DNA from: FEN-1139 sp038207155
GTDB lineage: Bacteria > Myxococcota_A > Polyangia > Polyangiales > Polyangiaceae
DNA length: 64,000 bases
Reading direction: 5' to 3'
Assembly (NCBI GenBank): GCA_038207155.1
Contig: JBBRAB010000015.1
Location: 45,484 to 109,483 of the forward strand
In this document: positions 25,373-34,255 of the stretch, piece by piece
Numbering within the stretch: position 1 is the stretch's first letter
Layout: each line of letters starts with the position of its first letter
The notes under the pieces: generated by a model
Database searches by the model: none
Seen by the model: the letters and a program-made list of their open reading frames with translations, nothing else
Told to the model about the DNA's origin: nothing
Made by a program: the position numbers and the translations under genes

Positions 25373-26498
25373 TGTACTCGTACTGCTCGGCGCCCTGCTC
25401 GCGCTCTACGCGGCCCGCGTTGTACGGGCAGGTCGTGCCCGCGATGCGCGCGTCGAGCGTGAGGGCGGCGGACCGCTTGTGGGCCAGGCACCCATGGAGA
25501 TGGCCTACTGGGCCCTTTCGCCACTGGGGCGCCTCTGCAACCAGCTCGGGATCCGCGCAGCATGGGTGACGTACGGGTCGCTTGCGTTCGGGGCGGGGGC
25601 CGCCTTAAGCATTGGATCGGGTCACTACGGCATCGGTGCGCTCCTGGCCACGTTCGGGTTTCTCGGTGATGCGCTGGACGGAATGGTCGCTCGCCTTTCC
25701 GGCAGCGCGTCGGCGCGCGGCGAGCTGCTCGATGCCACGGTCGACCGTATCATAGAGCTTCTGATCTTCGGCGGGCTTGCTGTATCGCTGCGAGCCTCCA
25801 TCCCGCTACTCGTCTTGACACTGCTCGCGTCAGCAGGTGCGGTCATGGTCAGTCACGCCACGGCCAAGGCCGAGGCGCTGGGGGTCACCGCGCCGCGCGG
25901 CATCATGCGAAGGACCGAGCGCGCGACCATTCTGACCGCGGCGCTTCTGGTCACGCCGCTGGTGGAGCACGGCGCGCCTCGCTACGGCACGGTGCCCCTG
26001 ATCATCGCCCTTGCCCTGATCGGCGTGCTCGCCAACGTGTCGGCGTTGCAACGCCTCGCGAGCGTCTCTAGCGCGCTCGACGCGGGCGCGCGTAAGACCC
26101 CACGCGCTGGCCTCTTGGTGTTCGTGCGACACCAGGCAGCGGCGCTCCTCGGTACCGTGGTCGACTTCGCCACCATGACGACACTGGTGGAGCTTGGGCT
26201 CGCAGGGCCGGTTGCCGCGACCGGATGTGGCGCAGCCGTCGGCGGCACGTTGAACTTCCTCGTGGGGCGCCATTGGGTCTTTGATGCAACCACAGAACGT
26301 CCACAAGCACAGGCCTTGCGGTACGTCTTCGTGTCGGTCACGAGTCTCATTTTCAACATGGCGGGCGAACACCTGTCTACGGGCGTGCTGCATACAAACT
26401 ATGTGATTGGTCGAATCGTAACGGCGTTACTGGTTGCCACCCTGTGGAACTATCCCATGCAACGGGCGTTCGTTTTTCGACCTCGGGAGCTCTCGTGA
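25347..26498 (+). CDS. CDP-alcohol phosphatidyltransferase fused to a GtrA-like domain
   Basis: 383 residues, integral membrane. The first half holds the complete CDP-alcohol phosphotransferase signature DGx2ARx8Gx3Dx3D: D111, G112, A115, R116, G125, D129, D133. The second half (about 255-378) is a GtrA-like four-helix unit (VRHQAAALLGTVVDFATMT ... NFLVGRHWVF). The first type of domain swaps CMP of a CDP-activated alcohol for another alcohol, building phospholipid head groups such as phosphatidylinositol phosphate. GtrA proteins are proposed to flip or handle polyprenyl-phosphate sugars. A fusion of the two suggests synthesis of a lipid-linked phospho-alcohol together with its transbilayer movement. 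Its stop overlaps the aminotransferase start (GTGA). Confidence 0.88.
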   Translation: MTDFASSISVLVLLGALLALYAARVVRAGRARDARVEREGGGPLVGQAPMEMAYWALSPLGRLCNQLGIRAAWVTYGSLAFGAGAALSIGSGHYGIGALLATFGFLGDALDGMVARLSGSASARGELLDATVDRIIELLIFGGLAVSLRASIPLLVLTLLASAGAVMVSHATAKAEALGVTAPRGIMRRTERATILTAALLVTPLVEHGAPRYGTVPLIIALALIGVLANVSALQRLASVSSALDAGARKTPRAGLLVFVRHQAAALLGTVVDFATMTTLVELGLAGPVAATGCGAAVGGTLNFLVGRHWVFDATTERPQAQALRYVFVSVTSLIFNMAGEHLSTGVLHTNYVIGRIVTALLVATLWNYPMQRAFVFRPRELS

Positions 26499-27865
26499 AT
26501 CCATCTCAGCCAAAGGACCAGAAGGCGCACATTGCTACGGCGGTTCCCGGACCCAAGAGCATTGCAGGCAGGGAGAACGAGTCGCTGCACATCGCTCCAG
26601 GCCTTCAGAACTATGCCATCACCTCGGGCATCGTGGTCCGCGAGGCGCGCGGAAGCGCGGTCACCTGCGCCGATGGCAACACGTTCCTCGATTTCATTGG
26701 TGGCATTGGGGTCAACGGTCTCGGTCATTCGCACCCTGTTTGGGTCGAGGCAGTTCAGAACCAGGTCGCGAAGGCGGCTGTTGGTTCATTCACGACCGAT
26801 GCGCGCATCGAGCTACTCGAGCGGGTCGCGGAGCGCGCGCCAGCCCCGGGCCTTCATCGCCTCCAGCTGTACTCGAGTGGCGCTGAGGCTGTCGAGAGTG
26901 CTCTGCGCCTGGCCAAATCGGCGACCGGCAAATACGAAGTCGCCTCCTTTCACGGGGGATTCCACGGCAAGACGCTTGGCGCGCTCGGACTCATGGGCTC
27001 ATCGTTCAAGAACGGCCTAGGCCCATTCGCTCCGGGGTGTCATCTCCTGCCCTATGCTGACTGCTATCGCTGCCCCTTTCAGCTGACCCATCCGTCGTGC
27101 GGACTTGCCTGCGTCGACCAGGGTCGAAGACAATTGCGGATGCAGTCGTGCGGCTCGGTGGCGGCCATTGTGGTGGAACCCATGCAGGGGACCGCTGGCA
27201 ACGTCATCCCCCCCCCGGACTTCCTCGTTGCCGTCCAGTCCATGGCCCGCGAGTTCGGTGCCCTGCTGATCGCCGACGAGATGATCACGGGCTTCGGGCG
27301 AACGGGACGTTTCTGGGGCGTGCAGGCTTCGGGCGTCACCCCGGACATCGTGACGCTAGGCAAAACGTTCGGCGGTGGATTTCCACTTTCGGGCGTTCTC
27401 ACGACGGACGCTATCGCCTCGTCCAAACCCTGGTCGAACGCGTCGGGTTCCAGCTCAAGCTACGGGGGCAATCCGCTCGCTTGCGCCGCAGGCGCGGCCG
27501 TGCTCAGGATCGTCGAGGATGAGGATCTCGTGGCGAATTCTCTGGTGGTCGGACGGGCCATGCTCGAAGCGCTTGAGAGCATGGTCGAGGAGTTCCCCTT
27601 CATCGGACAAGTCCGCGGCGAGGGCCTCCTGTTGGCCATCGAGCTGGTCTCCGACAAAAAGACCCGGGAGCCGCTTTCGACAGCAGTTTGCGAGCGGATC
27701 TACCGCGCCTGCATCCAGCGCGGGCTTCTAACGATGGCGTACACGTCTCGTGTCCGGTTGCAGCCGGCCCTCACGATCGATGCGGCGACCGCGCACAATG
27801 GGCTCGCGATACTCCGAGAGGTGTTCACGCTCGCGCGCGAGGAGAGGTGGCTCGAGTGGACGTAA
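26495..27865 (+). CDS. Class III PLP-dependent aminotransferase
   Basis: 456 residues from GTG 26495, with GGGAG upstream and a 4-bp overlap with the previous gene. The fold-type I class III signature is complete: IADEMITGFGRTGRFWG (Asp262 contacts the PLP nitrogen) and LGKTFGGGFPLSG (Lys290 forms the Schiff base). A four-Cys cluster at 190, 193, 202 and 206 (CYRCPFQLTHPSCGLAC) matches a subset of GabT-like enzymes. Family members transfer amino groups to aldehydes or keto groups, including oxidised sugars in aminoglycoside pathways. In this operon it probably aminates the product of the Gfo/Idh enzyme, which would give an amino-alcohol head group; this is inference. Confidence 0.9.
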   Translation: MNPSQPKDQKAHIATAVPGPKSIAGRENESLHIAPGLQNYAITSGIVVREARGSAVTCADGNTFLDFIGGIGVNGLGHSHPVWVEAVQNQVAKAAVGSFTTDARIELLERVAERAPAPGLHRLQLYSSGAEAVESALRLAKSATGKYEVASFHGGFHGKTLGALGLMGSSFKNGLGPFAPGCHLLPYADCYRCPFQLTHPSCGLACVDQGRRQLRMQSCGSVAAIVVEPMQGTAGNVIPPPDFLVAVQSMAREFGALLIADEMITGFGRTGRFWGVQASGVTPDIVTLGKTFGGGFPLSGVLTTDAIASSKPWSNASGSSSSYGGNPLACAAGAAVLRIVEDEDLVANSLVVGRAMLEALESMVEEFPFIGQVRGEGLLLAIELVSDKKTREPLSTAVCERIYRACIQRGLLTMAYTSRVRLQPALTIDAATAHNGLAILREVFTLAREERWLEWT

Positions 27866-28779
27866 ATCGGATCCGTGCCCACGTTGCTCGTCTGTGGCCA
27901 CGCGCGAGCGGGCTCGTGGTCCTCCCCGTGCTGCTCTGGGCTGCCTTTCGCCTCGCTAGCCACGGGGGCCGCGTGGAACACGCTCTTGCGCTTCTGGCCG
28001 TTCCGCTGCTTGCACTTGGGTCGGCACGAAGCAAACGGCTCCTCGTCGGGCTCCTGCCCTTTGGGTACCTCGGCGTGCTCTACGAAGCGATGGGCTTCGT
28101 GAAAAACGTCGGACTGTCCACAAAGAGCGTTCACGTCTGCGACGTCCGAGCGTTCGACATTGCCATTTCGGGGATATGGATGGACGGCCAGAGGGTGAGC
28201 GTACAGGACTGGCTGCAAGCTCACGCCAGCCTCTCGCTCGACCTCCTGTGCGCCATTCCCTACGCGACCTTCATCTACCTGTCGCTCGCCTTCGCTGTGT
28301 TTGCCTATCGACGCGACATGGCCACTATGCTGCGCTTTGGGTGGACATTTTTCGCCGTGAACGTGCTGGGGTTTGCCACCTACCACATCGTACCTACGGC
28401 GCCGCCCTGGTACTACCATGCCCACGGCTGCGTCGTCGATCTTGCGGCGCGTGCGAGCACGGGGCCGAACCTCGCTCGCGTCGACGAGTGGCTGGGCGTC
28501 GGATACTTTGCGGCGTTTTATGGGCGGTCAAGCGATGTATTCGGCGCCATTCCCTCATTGCATGTGTCCTATCCACTGCTCGTGGCAATCTACGGCTACA
28601 GGCACTTTGCGCCTTGGCTTCGAACGGCCGCGTTCGCATACTTCGCCCTCATGTGTTTCTCCGCCGTCTACCTGGACCACCACTGGGTGCTCGACGTCCT
28701 CCTTGGCATCGTCTACACGCTCGTGGTTGTCGGCTGTGAGCACGCGCTGCGCTCCCCCATGCGTACGGTGACCCCATGA
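27856..28779 (+). CDS. PAP2-superfamily phosphotransferase, Aur1/IPC-synthase-like
   Basis: 307 residues from GTG 27856, overlapping the aminotransferase by 10 bp. About seven hydrophobic segments. The motif set is that of the inositol-phosphorylceramide synthase (Aur1) branch rather than plain PAP2 phosphatases: PTAPPW at 180-185, GAIPSLH with His236, and DHHWVLD with His276 and Asp280, a spacing (H-x3-D) identical to Aur1. Such enzymes move a phospho-alcohol head group from a glycerophospholipid to another lipid alcohol such as ceramide, on the outer face of the membrane. Several myxobacteria are known to contain sphingolipids, so ceramide is a reasonable acceptor. A simple lipid phosphatase is the alternative. 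Confidence 0.82.
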   Translation: MDVNRIRAHVARLWPRASGLVVLPVLLWAAFRLASHGGRVEHALALLAVPLLALGSARSKRLLVGLLPFGYLGVLYEAMGFVKNVGLSTKSVHVCDVRAFDIAISGIWMDGQRVSVQDWLQAHASLSLDLLCAIPYATFIYLSLAFAVFAYRRDMATMLRFGWTFFAVNVLGFATYHIVPTAPPWYYHAHGCVVDLAARASTGPNLARVDEWLGVGYFAAFYGRSSDVFGAIPSLHVSYPLLVAIYGYRHFAPWLRTAAFAYFALMCFSAVYLDHHWVLDVLLGIVYTLVVVGCEHALRSPMRTVTP

Positions 28780-31253
28780 GCCGGCTCGTGGCATGGGCCT
28801 TACGCCATGGCCGGCTTCTTGGGCTCTTGGCATTGCTCATCAGCGTGCCGGCAACCATCCGAACCGCACAGCTCTACCTACACCTGCGCAGCGATCTTGA
28901 GGAGCTCTTGCCGAAGGATGCTCCGGCGGCGGTGGCCGTCAAGGAGCTGCGCGTGCGCATGAACGGGCTGCAGTACCTCGGGGTGGTGGCCGACGTCGGT
29001 CCTCACGGCAACGTGGCCACCGCCGATCGCTTGATCGACGACCTGGCGTTGCGTGTTCGCTCGTACCCGAAGGACATGGTCCACTCGGTGCGAACGGGCG
29101 ACGGCGAAGAACGTCGTTTCGTAGAGCGCAACGCGGGGCTCTACTTGGACCTGGCCGACCTACAAGCGATCCGCGAGCGCATCGAAGCACGTCGAGATTG
29201 GGAGGTTGCCAACGCCACCGACATGGCCCTTGAGCCCAGCGAGCCACCATCGCTCGATTTTCGAGATATCGAGGCGAAAGCCGGGGCTCGACTGCCGCCC
29301 ACCGGGCGCCGAACAGGGGAGCGGTTCTCGAGCCGCGAGCTCGGCGTAAGTCTTCTGCTGATCGAGGTCGGGGGGTTCTCGAGTGGCGCCGACAAGGGCA
29401 CCTTGCTCGAACGCGTGAAGACCGATCTTCGCGAGCTCCGTCCCGACACGTATTCGAGTGGCATGCGCATCGGATTCACGGGGGACATCGCGATCTCGGT
29501 CGAAGAGCTTGCCGCGCTCGTGGCCGACGTCTCACTGTCGTCCGTGTTGGTGCTCCTCGCCGTTGGCATTGCGATCATTCTGTTCTACCGCTGGTGGCCA
29601 AGCGCCATCGCGCTAGGTCTCCCCCTGCTATTCGCGACGGTGACGAGCTTTTTCATTGCTTCACTGCCGCCGTTCGGGCTGACCGAGCTCAACTCGAACA
29701 CCGCGTTTCTCGGGTCGATCATCGTTGGTAACGGCATCAACTTCGGCATCGTGCTGCTCGCCCGGTATATGGAGGAGAGGCGTCAGGGGGTCGCGCTGCC
29801 CGAGGCACTCAAGGTCGCGGCGCAATCAGCCAAGGGGGCGACGCTGGTAGCCGCCGTGGCTGCGGGGGTTTCCTACGCGTCCCTGGCCCTGACACGGTTC
29901 CGCGGGTTTCAACAGTTTGGAATCATCGGCGGCATCGGCATGCTCGTCTCGTGGGGCACGGCGTTCCTGCTCATGCCGCCACTGATCGCTTGGCTCGATG
30001 CACGCGTTCCAGTTCGCCTTGAGGCCCAGCGCAAGCGCGGGCCCTGGCTTGCGCCGGTGGCGCGCTTCGTCGGACGAGCGCCGGCGTTGATTTGCGTTGT
30101 TGGCACACTCGCGACTTTTGGGGCTGCATGGACGGTGAAGGGCTTCAGCATGGATCAGCTGGAGCACGACTTCGGCAAGCTGCGCCGAGCAGACACCTGG
30201 ACCGTTGGTGAAGGGTACTGGGGCGGCCGCATGGACGAGCTGCTCGGCCAATATCTCTCGCCTGTGGTCATCCTGGCCGATTCGGAGGCGGGCGCTAGCG
30301 CCATCCACGAGCGGCTGGCGCGTGCCGCAGCTCCAAAAGGACCGCTCCACGCGCGGGTCGCCGAGGTTCGCGGGATCGACGATCTGGTGCCGGCGCAGCA
30401 GGCGGACAAGATCCGAGAGCTTGAGCGAATCCACGAGGTTTTCTCCCCGCGAATTCGTGAGCTGGTGCCACCGGACAAGCGTGAGCTTTGTGACCGCTTG
30501 CTTGGAGCCGGCCCGCCCAAGGCGCTCGGCTTAAGCGATCTGCCGGCTGCCTTCACGACCGCGCTCCGAGAACGCGATGGCTCGTATGGCAAGGCCGTGC
30601 TCGTCTATCCACGCCCCTCCAAGGCGCTTTGGCAAGGGCCTGCGATCGTCTCGTTCGTGGCCGACCTCCGAAGGGCCGCCGCGACAGAGCACGATAGCCG
30701 TCCAGGTCGGGTCGCTGGCGCGCTGCCGATTTCCGCGGACATCCTGTCGTCCATCGAGCACGATGGCCCCATCGCCACGGCGGCTGCGCTGTTCGGTGTC
30801 GTGATGACGGTTCTGCTTCTGTTCCGCTTTCGGGCCATCTCCTGGATCGTGGTTGGAGCGCTCGTGGTTGGCGTGCTCTGGCTTGCCGCCGCGGCGCTCG
30901 TTCTGCACGTGAAGATCAACTTCGCCAACTTCATCGCCTTTCCGATCACGTTCGGCATCGGCGTGGACTACGCCGTCAACGTGATCGGTCGCTACGTGCA
31001 AGACAAGCAGCGCGGGATTCTGAGCGCGCTCCGCGAAACTGGCAGTGCCGTCGTCCTCTGCTCGCTGACGACCATCATCGGCTACTCCTCGCTGCTTCTG
31101 GCCGAGAACCGCGCGCTCTTTCTGTTCGGGCTTCTGGCTGTTCTCGGGGAGATCGCATGCCTTCTGGCGGCGGTGACCCTCTTGCCCGCGGCTTTCGTCC
31201 TGTTCGAGCGGCGCCAAGCTCGCGCTTTGGCCGTCGCGGAGCCCGTCCCCTGA
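28776..31253 (+). CDS. RND/MMPL-family lipid exporter
   Basis: 825 residues, ATGA overlap with the PAP2 gene. The layout is the MMPL/HpnN half-RND type: one N-terminal helix, a periplasmic domain (about 35-245), five helices, a second periplasmic domain (about 470-670), and five more helices. Functional motifs in the fourth helices are NGINFGIVLLARYMEE and GVDYAVNVIGRYVQD, the latter with the proton-relay Asp. HpnN moves hopanoids to the outer membrane and MmpL proteins move mycobacterial lipids. Here the cargo is presumably the lipid made by the preceding genes. No membrane-fusion protein or TolC gene accompanies it, as is usual for this class. Confidence 0.9.
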   Translation: MSRLVAWALRHGRLLGLLALLISVPATIRTAQLYLHLRSDLEELLPKDAPAAVAVKELRVRMNGLQYLGVVADVGPHGNVATADRLIDDLALRVRSYPKDMVHSVRTGDGEERRFVERNAGLYLDLADLQAIRERIEARRDWEVANATDMALEPSEPPSLDFRDIEAKAGARLPPTGRRTGERFSSRELGVSLLLIEVGGFSSGADKGTLLERVKTDLRELRPDTYSSGMRIGFTGDIAISVEELAALVADVSLSSVLVLLAVGIAIILFYRWWPSAIALGLPLLFATVTSFFIASLPPFGLTELNSNTAFLGSIIVGNGINFGIVLLARYMEERRQGVALPEALKVAAQSAKGATLVAAVAAGVSYASLALTRFRGFQQFGIIGGIGMLVSWGTAFLLMPPLIAWLDARVPVRLEAQRKRGPWLAPVARFVGRAPALICVVGTLATFGAAWTVKGFSMDQLEHDFGKLRRADTWTVGEGYWGGRMDELLGQYLSPVVILADSEAGASAIHERLARAAAPKGPLHARVAEVRGIDDLVPAQQADKIRELERIHEVFSPRIRELVPPDKRELCDRLLGAGPPKALGLSDLPAAFTTALRERDGSYGKAVLVYPRPSKALWQGPAIVSFVADLRRAAATEHDSRPGRVAGALPISADILSSIEHDGPIATAAALFGVVMTVLLLFRFRAISWIVVGALVVGVLWLAAAALVLHVKINFANFIAFPITFGIGVDYAVNVIGRYVQDKQRGILSALRETGSAVVLCSLTTIIGYSSLLLAENRALFLFGLLAVLGEIACLLAAVTLLPAAFVLFERRQARALAVAEPVP

Positions 31254-32011
31254 TGGCACCCGGCTCACCCGTCTCGCGCCGCCTTCGGGGGCTCGCAACG
31301 CCCCGGCCCGGCCGGGCTAGGTTAGGCGTGGCTACCAAAACTGTGCCCGTGCTTTCGCTTCGCACGCGGCTAAGAAATGCCACCAGGGACGCGATCCTTT
31401 CGGCGGCTGAGGACATCATCGCAGAGCGCGGCATGCAGACCGCGCGCATGGAAGACATTGCCGCGGCCGCGGGTGTCTCGGTTGGGACGATCTACAACCA
31501 TTTCTCCGACCGCCAGACTCTACTCGAGGGGCTTCTGGACACCCGTGCGAGTGAGTTCGTCGCGACGGCTCGGGCCGTGGTAGATCAGACCCAGGGCCAG
31601 CCGTTTGAGCAGCGCCTCCACCTGTTCTGCCAAACAATGGTCGGGTCGTTTGAGGCGCACCGCCAGCTGTTCGCTCTTTTCGTCCGGCAGGAGGTATGCC
31701 ACCTTGAGCAGGGCAACTTTTCCTGGTCGCCCTTCGCGGCCATTCGGGATGCGGCCGATCTCCTGATGAAAGCGGGCGTGGCGAGCGGCGAGGTTGAGCC
31801 AGAGAACGCGCGCGTCTACACGATGCTTCTGCTCGGGATGATCCGCGGGCTCATCTCGGCCTCGTTTTTCGACGAGCTGGTAGCCCTCGAGTCCTTGGTT
31901 CCGACCCTCACCCGCGTATTTCTTCGGGGCGTGATGCTGAAGGGCGCCACCAAGGCTCGTCGGGCGAACAAGCTCGCCCCAGCCGGAGCGCGCAAGCGAC
32001 GCCACAAGTGA
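31253..32011 (+). CDS. TetR/AcrR-family transcriptional regulator
   Basis: 252 residues from ATG 31253, which overlaps the exporter stop as TGATG; GTG 31328 would give 227 residues and drop an Arg/Pro-rich extension that is atypical of the family. The helix-turn-helix lies at RDAILSAAEDIIAERG ... TARMEDIAAAAGVSVGTIYNHFSDRQTLLEGLL. The ligand-binding domain follows (helices with FCQTMVGSFEAHRQLF). It sits inside the operon, so it probably controls it by feedback. The dyad at 24081-24118 is a candidate operator. Confidence 0.92.
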   Translation: MAPGSPVSRRLRGLATPRPGRARLGVATKTVPVLSLRTRLRNATRDAILSAAEDIIAERGMQTARMEDIAAAAGVSVGTIYNHFSDRQTLLEGLLDTRASEFVATARAVVDQTQGQPFEQRLHLFCQTMVGSFEAHRQLFALFVRQEVCHLEQGNFSWSPFAAIRDAADLLMKAGVASGEVEPENARVYTMLLLGMIRGLISASFFDELVALESLVPTLTRVFLRGVMLKGATKARRANKLAPAGARKRRHK

Positions 32012-32499
32012 CCGCGCAGAACCGTTGGACCGACAGGCTCGCCAACGTGTTGGCGCTCTGGTTCGGCTGTGGTCTTGTGCCGCGGGCGCCAGGAACGGCG
32101 GGAACCATCGGAGCCCTGCCGCTTTACCTGCTTGTCTTGCCTCACGGGCTTGGCGCTGTCGCTGCTGCCGCCTTCGTGGTTACGGTCATTGGCATCTGGG
32201 CGTCGGCTCGGGTCGTGCGCCGCACGGGCCTCAAGGACCCTCAGATCGTCTGCATTGATGAGGTCGCGGGCGTGCTTGTGACGTGGCTGGGCGCCAAGCC
32301 AGGCCTGGCGTGGACGCTCGGCGGGTTTGTGCTGTTCCGGGTGCTCGACACGCTCAAGCCTTGGCCTGCCTCGTGGGCTGAGCGACGATTGCCTGGTGGT
32401 TGGGGCGTCGTGCTCGACGACGTTGCCGCGGGCGCGTGGGGGGCGGCGCTGCTCCTGGCGCTTCGCGCGGCACTGGGAGCGATGGGCTTGGCGTCCTGA
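32008..32499 (+). CDS. pgpA: Phosphatidylglycerophosphatase A
   Basis: 163 residues, GTG start overlapping the TetR stop (GTGA). PgpA removes the 3-phosphate of phosphatidylglycerophosphate in the inner membrane. The family signature is complete: GTAGTIGALP near residue 30, DPQIVCIDEVAGV near 77-89, and LDTLKPWPASWAERRLPGGWGVVLDDVAAG. It closes the operon, and its place among head-group enzymes suggests it may act on the phosphorylated phospholipid product of the CDP-alcohol transferase rather than only on PGP. Confidence 0.93.
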   Translation: MTAQNRWTDRLANVLALWFGCGLVPRAPGTAGTIGALPLYLLVLPHGLGAVAAAAFVVTVIGIWASARVVRRTGLKDPQIVCIDEVAGVLVTWLGAKPGLAWTLGGFVLFRVLDTLKPWPASWAERRLPGGWGVVLDDVAAGAWGAALLLALRAALGAMGLAS

Positions 32500-32723
32500 G
32501 ATGAACTCGGGCTTGCTGCGATGAAAAGTGCCTCAGACCTCGCCTAAGGCAGACCACAACTGCTGGGCTCGGAGCCTGAGAACGCGCTCTTCAGGTGCAC
32601 CTCGACCTGCCTTCGGGCATTGTGGTCGCTGCGGAGGTGCTCGCAACGCCACCGGGGGGCGCGCCCTGAACCACGCACGGCTGCCCCTGTTCTATCGATG
32701 ATGCATGGGCTGAGGAGACAACC

Positions 32724-33221
32724 GTGAAACGACTACTGCTTGGGGCCTTGATGGGAATTGGAGCGCTATTCGCGCTCTTGGTGCTGGGCCTTATGGCTGC
32801 CGGCTTTTTTGGGTGGCGGGCAAACAAGGCACTCGACAAGCGAAAGCCAGAAATCGTTGCCTTCACTGAGAGGTTCAGCAAATGCTTCTATGCTCGCGAC
32901 CGAGCTTGCCTTCAGGCAACAACCATTTGGTCCGGAGAGGTCCTGACCGAGACTTGTGCCGGTGGAAAATCCAACTTTTTCAGTGAGCACCTTGGTCGAC
33001 GTGGAATCGCCGTGCCGGTTGACAAGTCCTGGTCGGCGGGCTCTTTCCACCCTGTTGGCGGAACAACCAGAACCATCATTTCCGTTAGCATGCTCACGGC
33101 ATTCGAACGCGATCCCAAGACGGAGGAGTCCTTCGTCTTGGTGGAAGAGTCCCACGGACTTCGGGTGCGCCAGTACCGCGTAGAGTCACCCCGGCTCTAC
33201 GAAACACCGGCGGCCAAATAG
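32724..33221 (+). CDS. Small membrane-anchored protein of unknown function
   Basis: 165 residues from GTG 32724, with GGAG nine bases upstream. One N-terminal membrane helix (LLLGALMGIGALFALLVLGL) precedes a small soluble domain with three Cys (KCFYARDRACL, ETCAGG). No family recognised; the size and the 'FTERFSKCFYARD' start recall small NTF2-like/Mce-associated domains, but that is weak. Codon use is less GC-biased than its neighbours, and the surrounding DNA is decayed, so this may be recently acquired. Confidence 0.6.
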   Translation: MKRLLLGALMGIGALFALLVLGLMAAGFFGWRANKALDKRKPEIVAFTERFSKCFYARDRACLQATTIWSGEVLTETCAGGKSNFFSEHLGRRGIAVPVDKSWSAGSFHPVGGTTRTIISVSMLTAFERDPKTEESFVLVEESHGLRVRQYRVESPRLYETPAAK

Positions 33222-33960
33222 GCGACGGCCCACCCACGCATCCCCCCAGTCTCAGGGAAGTTGTCGGTTCGGCAGTGAAAGCCAATCTCATGACCTATGT
33301 CCCGATCACGACCGTGCTCCTCGGCTGCGCAATCTACACCGCCGTAACTGGTCACTGAAGCTGCAGGTTCGCGTACCGCGATCTTATCGTCAGCTGCTGG
33401 CACAATTGTGGCACAGCCCAAGAGCATTCTTGGCGTGGGGGAAGGCAACTCCGGGCGACACAAGTCTTGCGAATAGCCGCCACCATGGCTTATCTTCGCG
33501 TATTTAGCGCCTCCCTTCAGCGGCAGTCTGATCCGGAGCCGCTTCGCGGCGGGTTAGTGAGTCACGGCACGGGTGACGGGGTCGCGCAGCGCGGCAGGAT
33601 ACTGATCCACGTCGGCACCGGAGGGAGCCGAGCATGGCTGCGTGCATGACCTTCGCTGCACCGAGTGTCGGAAGCCATTTGTGGCCGCGCCGGCGGCGGG
33701 CGGGACTCAGTGTGTCTGCGGCGCCGCGTGAGCGAGCCGAGTCTCAGGCGCGCTTCCGGCGCATGCGTCTGCTGCTCCCGTCTTTCTGGCCCGATCTCCC
33801 CAGGGCTCGCTCCTAGCCGCCGCTGGTCTAGCGCATCAGGCGACAGTTTCCCCTGGGACTAGGGGGGCCCGTGGAGCCGGTGGTGGCAACTGGTCCACCC
33901 ACTCCGGCCTGCCAAGTTCGTCGTGCTCGCCCTAGCGAATAGTAACGCCGCGCGTTACTA
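33222..33960. other. 739-bp region with decaying sequence
   Basis: No intact gene. Several short frames occur, of which only the zinc-ribbon fragment at 33642-33731 has recognisable character. The region precedes the damaged higB gene. It has no transposase remnant or terminal inverted repeat that I can see. Confidence 0.5.
33642..33731 (+). pseudogene. Zinc-ribbon-type fragment
   Basis: From GTG 33642 the frame reads MHDLRCTECRKPFVAAP and then TQCVCGAA before TGA 33729. The CxxC-x14-CxC arrangement is that of a short zinc ribbon. Just past the stop, another frame continues open with Ala/Ser/Pro-rich sequence, suggesting a frameshift in a longer protein. Low certainty: 29 codons are few. Confidence 0.3.
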
Positions 33961-34248
33961 TTGACTGTGATTGGGAGTTTTTGCGATAGCGGTACGCAGC
34001 GCCTTTTTGGGCGCGAGCGGATTCGCTCGCTTCCCTCCGAGCTGCAGAGAATCGCCTTGCGTAAGCTGCTTATGCTCGACGCGGCAACGAGCCTGCTCGC
34101 TCTTCGAATTTCACCCGCTAATCGCCTGGGAAAACGCTCAGGTGATTGCCTGGGACAGCACAGTATTCGCATCAACGACCAATGGCGGACTTGCTTCCGC
34201 TGAATTGGTGCTGACGCAGAGGATGTCGAGAGCGTCGATTACCACTAG
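33961..34248 (+). pseudogene. higB: HigB-type toxin interrupted by an in-frame TGA
   Basis: RelE-superfamily mRNA interferase of a HigBA module. The frame from TTG 33961 gives SFCDSGTQRLFGRERI, LRKLLMLDAATS and HSIRINDQWRTCFR, the usual HigB order. At 34201-34203 a TGA stands where the family has Trp (TGG) after CFR. Reading through gives IGADAEDVESVDYH and a TAG at 34246-34248, the normal HigB C terminus just before the antitoxin ribosome site. The last 15 residues, which in HigB relatives include the conserved D-Y-H end, are therefore lost. The toxin is probably inactive. Confidence 0.8.
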
Positions 34249-34255
34249 GAGCTCC

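Noticed and set aside
22149..33266. Identical 16-mer CTCAGGGAAGTTGTCG at 22149-22164 and 33251-33266
   Set aside because: Flanks do not match beyond the 16 bases, and one such chance match is expected in a 64-kb GC-biased window. Not called as a repeat family.
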